Source of the DNA: an uncultured Eubacteriales bacterium
Lineage (GTDB): Bacteria; Bacillota; Clostridia; Christensenellales; UBA1242
Length of the DNA: 7,224 nt
Reading direction: 5' to 3'
Assembly (NCBI GenBank): GCA_948949055.1
Contig: CARBWQ010000045.1
Location: 1 to 7,224, forward strand
Shown: positions 6,752 through 7,224 of the stretch, in pieces
Position numbering within the stretch: position 1 is the first letter of the stretch
Layout: every line of letters starts with the position of its first letter
The notes under the pieces: model-generated
The model's database searches: none
Told to the model about the DNA's origin: nothing
What the model saw: only the letters and a program-made list of their open reading frames with translations
Position numbers and translations under genes: made by a program

Positions 6752-6774
6752 GTTTAAGCTTTTTAAAGTTAAAC
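6752..6774. repeat. Imperfect palindrome between divergent promoters
   Basis: GTTTAA (6752-6757) pairs with TTAAAC (6769-6774), and inside it CTTT (6759-6762) pairs with AAAG (6765-6768); one unpaired G is at 6758 and a TT loop at the centre. It lies between the NfeD-unit promoter and the tRNA promoter. It may be a binding site for a regulator, or chance in a very AT-rich stretch. The rest of 6707-6817 shows no gene or other element that I can support. Confidence 0.3.
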
Positions 6775-6817
6775 AAACATTCTGTTATAGAAAATTTTAA
6801 AAAAATTGAAAAAACAG

Positions 6818-6846
6818 TTGATTTTTATAAAAAAATTTGTTATAGT
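6818..6846 (+). promoter_or_regulatory. Predicted promoter of the tRNA-Gly/tRNA-Cys unit
   Basis: TTGATT (6818-6823), a 17-base spacer and TATAGT (6841-6846) match the vegetative consensus well. Transcription would start around 6853, about 30 bases before the first tRNA. An A/T-tract-rich stretch upstream (about 6790-6815) could act as an UP element, as is common for stable-RNA promoters. Confidence 0.75.
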
Positions 6847-6884
6847 ATTAGAGCAAACCTAAATTGGTGCATATATAAAAATAT

Positions 6885-6959
6885 GCGGGAGTGGCTCAGT
6901 GGTAGAGCGTTGCCTTGCCAAGGCAAATGTCGCGGGTTCGAATCCCGTCTTCCGCTCCA
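6885..6959 (+). tRNA. tRNA-Gly (GCC), CCA encoded
   Basis: The full cloverleaf can be folded by eye. The acceptor stem GCGGGAG pairs with CTTCCGC with one G-T wobble; the D stem GCTC/GAGC encloses AGTGGTA; the anticodon stem TTGCC/GGCAA holds loop TTGCCAA with anticodon GCC (6917-6919); the T arm is GCGGG-TTCGAAT-CCCGT. The discriminator is T and the 3' CCA is encoded. It reads GGC and GGT glycine codons and lies four bases before tRNA-Cys in the same transcript. Confidence 0.97.
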
Positions 6960-6963
6960 ATAT

Positions 6964-7038
6964 GGTACCATCGCCAAGTGGTAAGGCCAAGGTCTGCAAA
7001 ACCTTTATTCCCCGGTTCAAATCCGGGTGGTACCTCCA
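6964..7038 (+). tRNA. tRNA-Cys (GCA), CCA encoded
   Basis: The acceptor stem GGTACCA pairs perfectly with TGGTACC. The anticodon stem AAGGT/ACCTT holds loop CTGCAAA with anticodon GCA (6996-6998), and the T arm is CCCGG-TTCAAAT-CCGGG. The discriminator is T, the identity base expected for bacterial tRNA-Cys, followed by an encoded CCA. It is cotranscribed with tRNA-Gly and followed by a hairpin terminator. Confidence 0.97.
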
Positions 7039-7045
7039 ATAAAAG

Positions 7046-7074
7046 AAAAGCGACCACCTGTGACGGTCGTTTTT
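7046..7074 (+). terminator. Rho-independent terminator after tRNA-Cys
   Basis: CGACC (7051-7055) pairs with GGTCG (7065-7069). The stem is extended by a G-T pair (7050/7070) and A-T pairs (7046-7049 with 7071-7074), around a nine-base loop. The stem runs into the T tract 7070-7074. It lies a few bases past the CCA of tRNA-Cys and separates the Gly-Cys unit from tRNA-Leu. Confidence 0.85.
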
Positions 7075-7103
7075 AATATTGAGGTATTTTTATTTGAGAT
7101 ATC

Positions 7104-7132
7104 TTGAAAATCACTAAATTAAATTTTATAAA
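7104..7132 (+). promoter_or_regulatory. Predicted promoter of tRNA-Leu
   Basis: TTGAAA (7104-7109), a 17-base spacer and TATAAA (7127-7132) fit the vegetative consensus. It lies between the tRNA-Cys terminator and tRNA-Leu, with an expected start near 7139, about 27 bases before the tRNA. This suggests that tRNA-Leu, and perhaps further tRNAs outside the window, form their own unit. Confidence 0.68.
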
Positions 7133-7165
7133 CTAAAAAAAGAATATTTGTAAAATTCAATACAT

Positions 7166-7224
<59 letters not shown>

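Noticed and set aside
6771..6790. AAACATTCTGTT as a possible LexA/SOS box
   Set aside because: The half-sites are separated by five rather than four bases and lack the flanking G and C, so it does not match the Firmicute GAAC-N4-GTTC type.

Overview
The window is AT-rich, with strong AGGAGG-type ribosome binding sites, near-consensus sigma-A-like promoters, CCA-encoding tRNA genes and the standard code (Trp codons read as TGG where I checked). This points to a low-GC Firmicute (Bacillota), probably clostridial or an uncultured gut relative. I cannot name the genus. The content looks chromosomal and mostly housekeeping; I see no insertion sequence, phage gene, CRISPR array or integration site.

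Layout. From the left edge to 865 (+) runs the C-terminal part of an FtsX/MacB-like ABC permease, cut by the window. It converges on a minus-strand block through a shared bidirectional terminator (864-898). The first minus-strand unit is valS (4332 to 1735), followed by a polytopic membrane protein of the YjdF/DUF2238 type (1667 to 900). They probably form one transcript from a promoter at 4365-4393. Upstream lies a second minus-strand unit read in the order nfeD-like gene (6652 to 6110), SPFH/stomatin-like gene (6067 to 5108), then an unrecognised four-helix membrane protein (4983 to 4474). It ends at a strong hairpin terminator (4427-4456) and starts at a near-consensus promoter (6678-6706). 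Rightward from a divergent promoter (6818-6846) lie tRNA-Gly(GCC) and tRNA-Cys(GCA), a terminator, then a separate promoter and tRNA-Leu(UAA), which the window cuts.

How the genes relate. valS makes Val-tRNA for translation, and the tRNA genes serve the same process but are not in its operon. The NfeD-like and SPFH proteins are a widely conserved partner pair thought to organise membrane microdomains. The 169-residue membrane protein downstream may belong with them, but only by position.

I looked for an undescribed system and did not find convincing evidence of one. The points most worth checking are the four-helix protein beside the SPFH/NfeD pair, a KMSKH signature and extra Cys clusters in ValRS, the absence of room for a T-box before valS together with a palindrome over its promoter, and a palindrome between the divergent nfeD and tRNA promoters.
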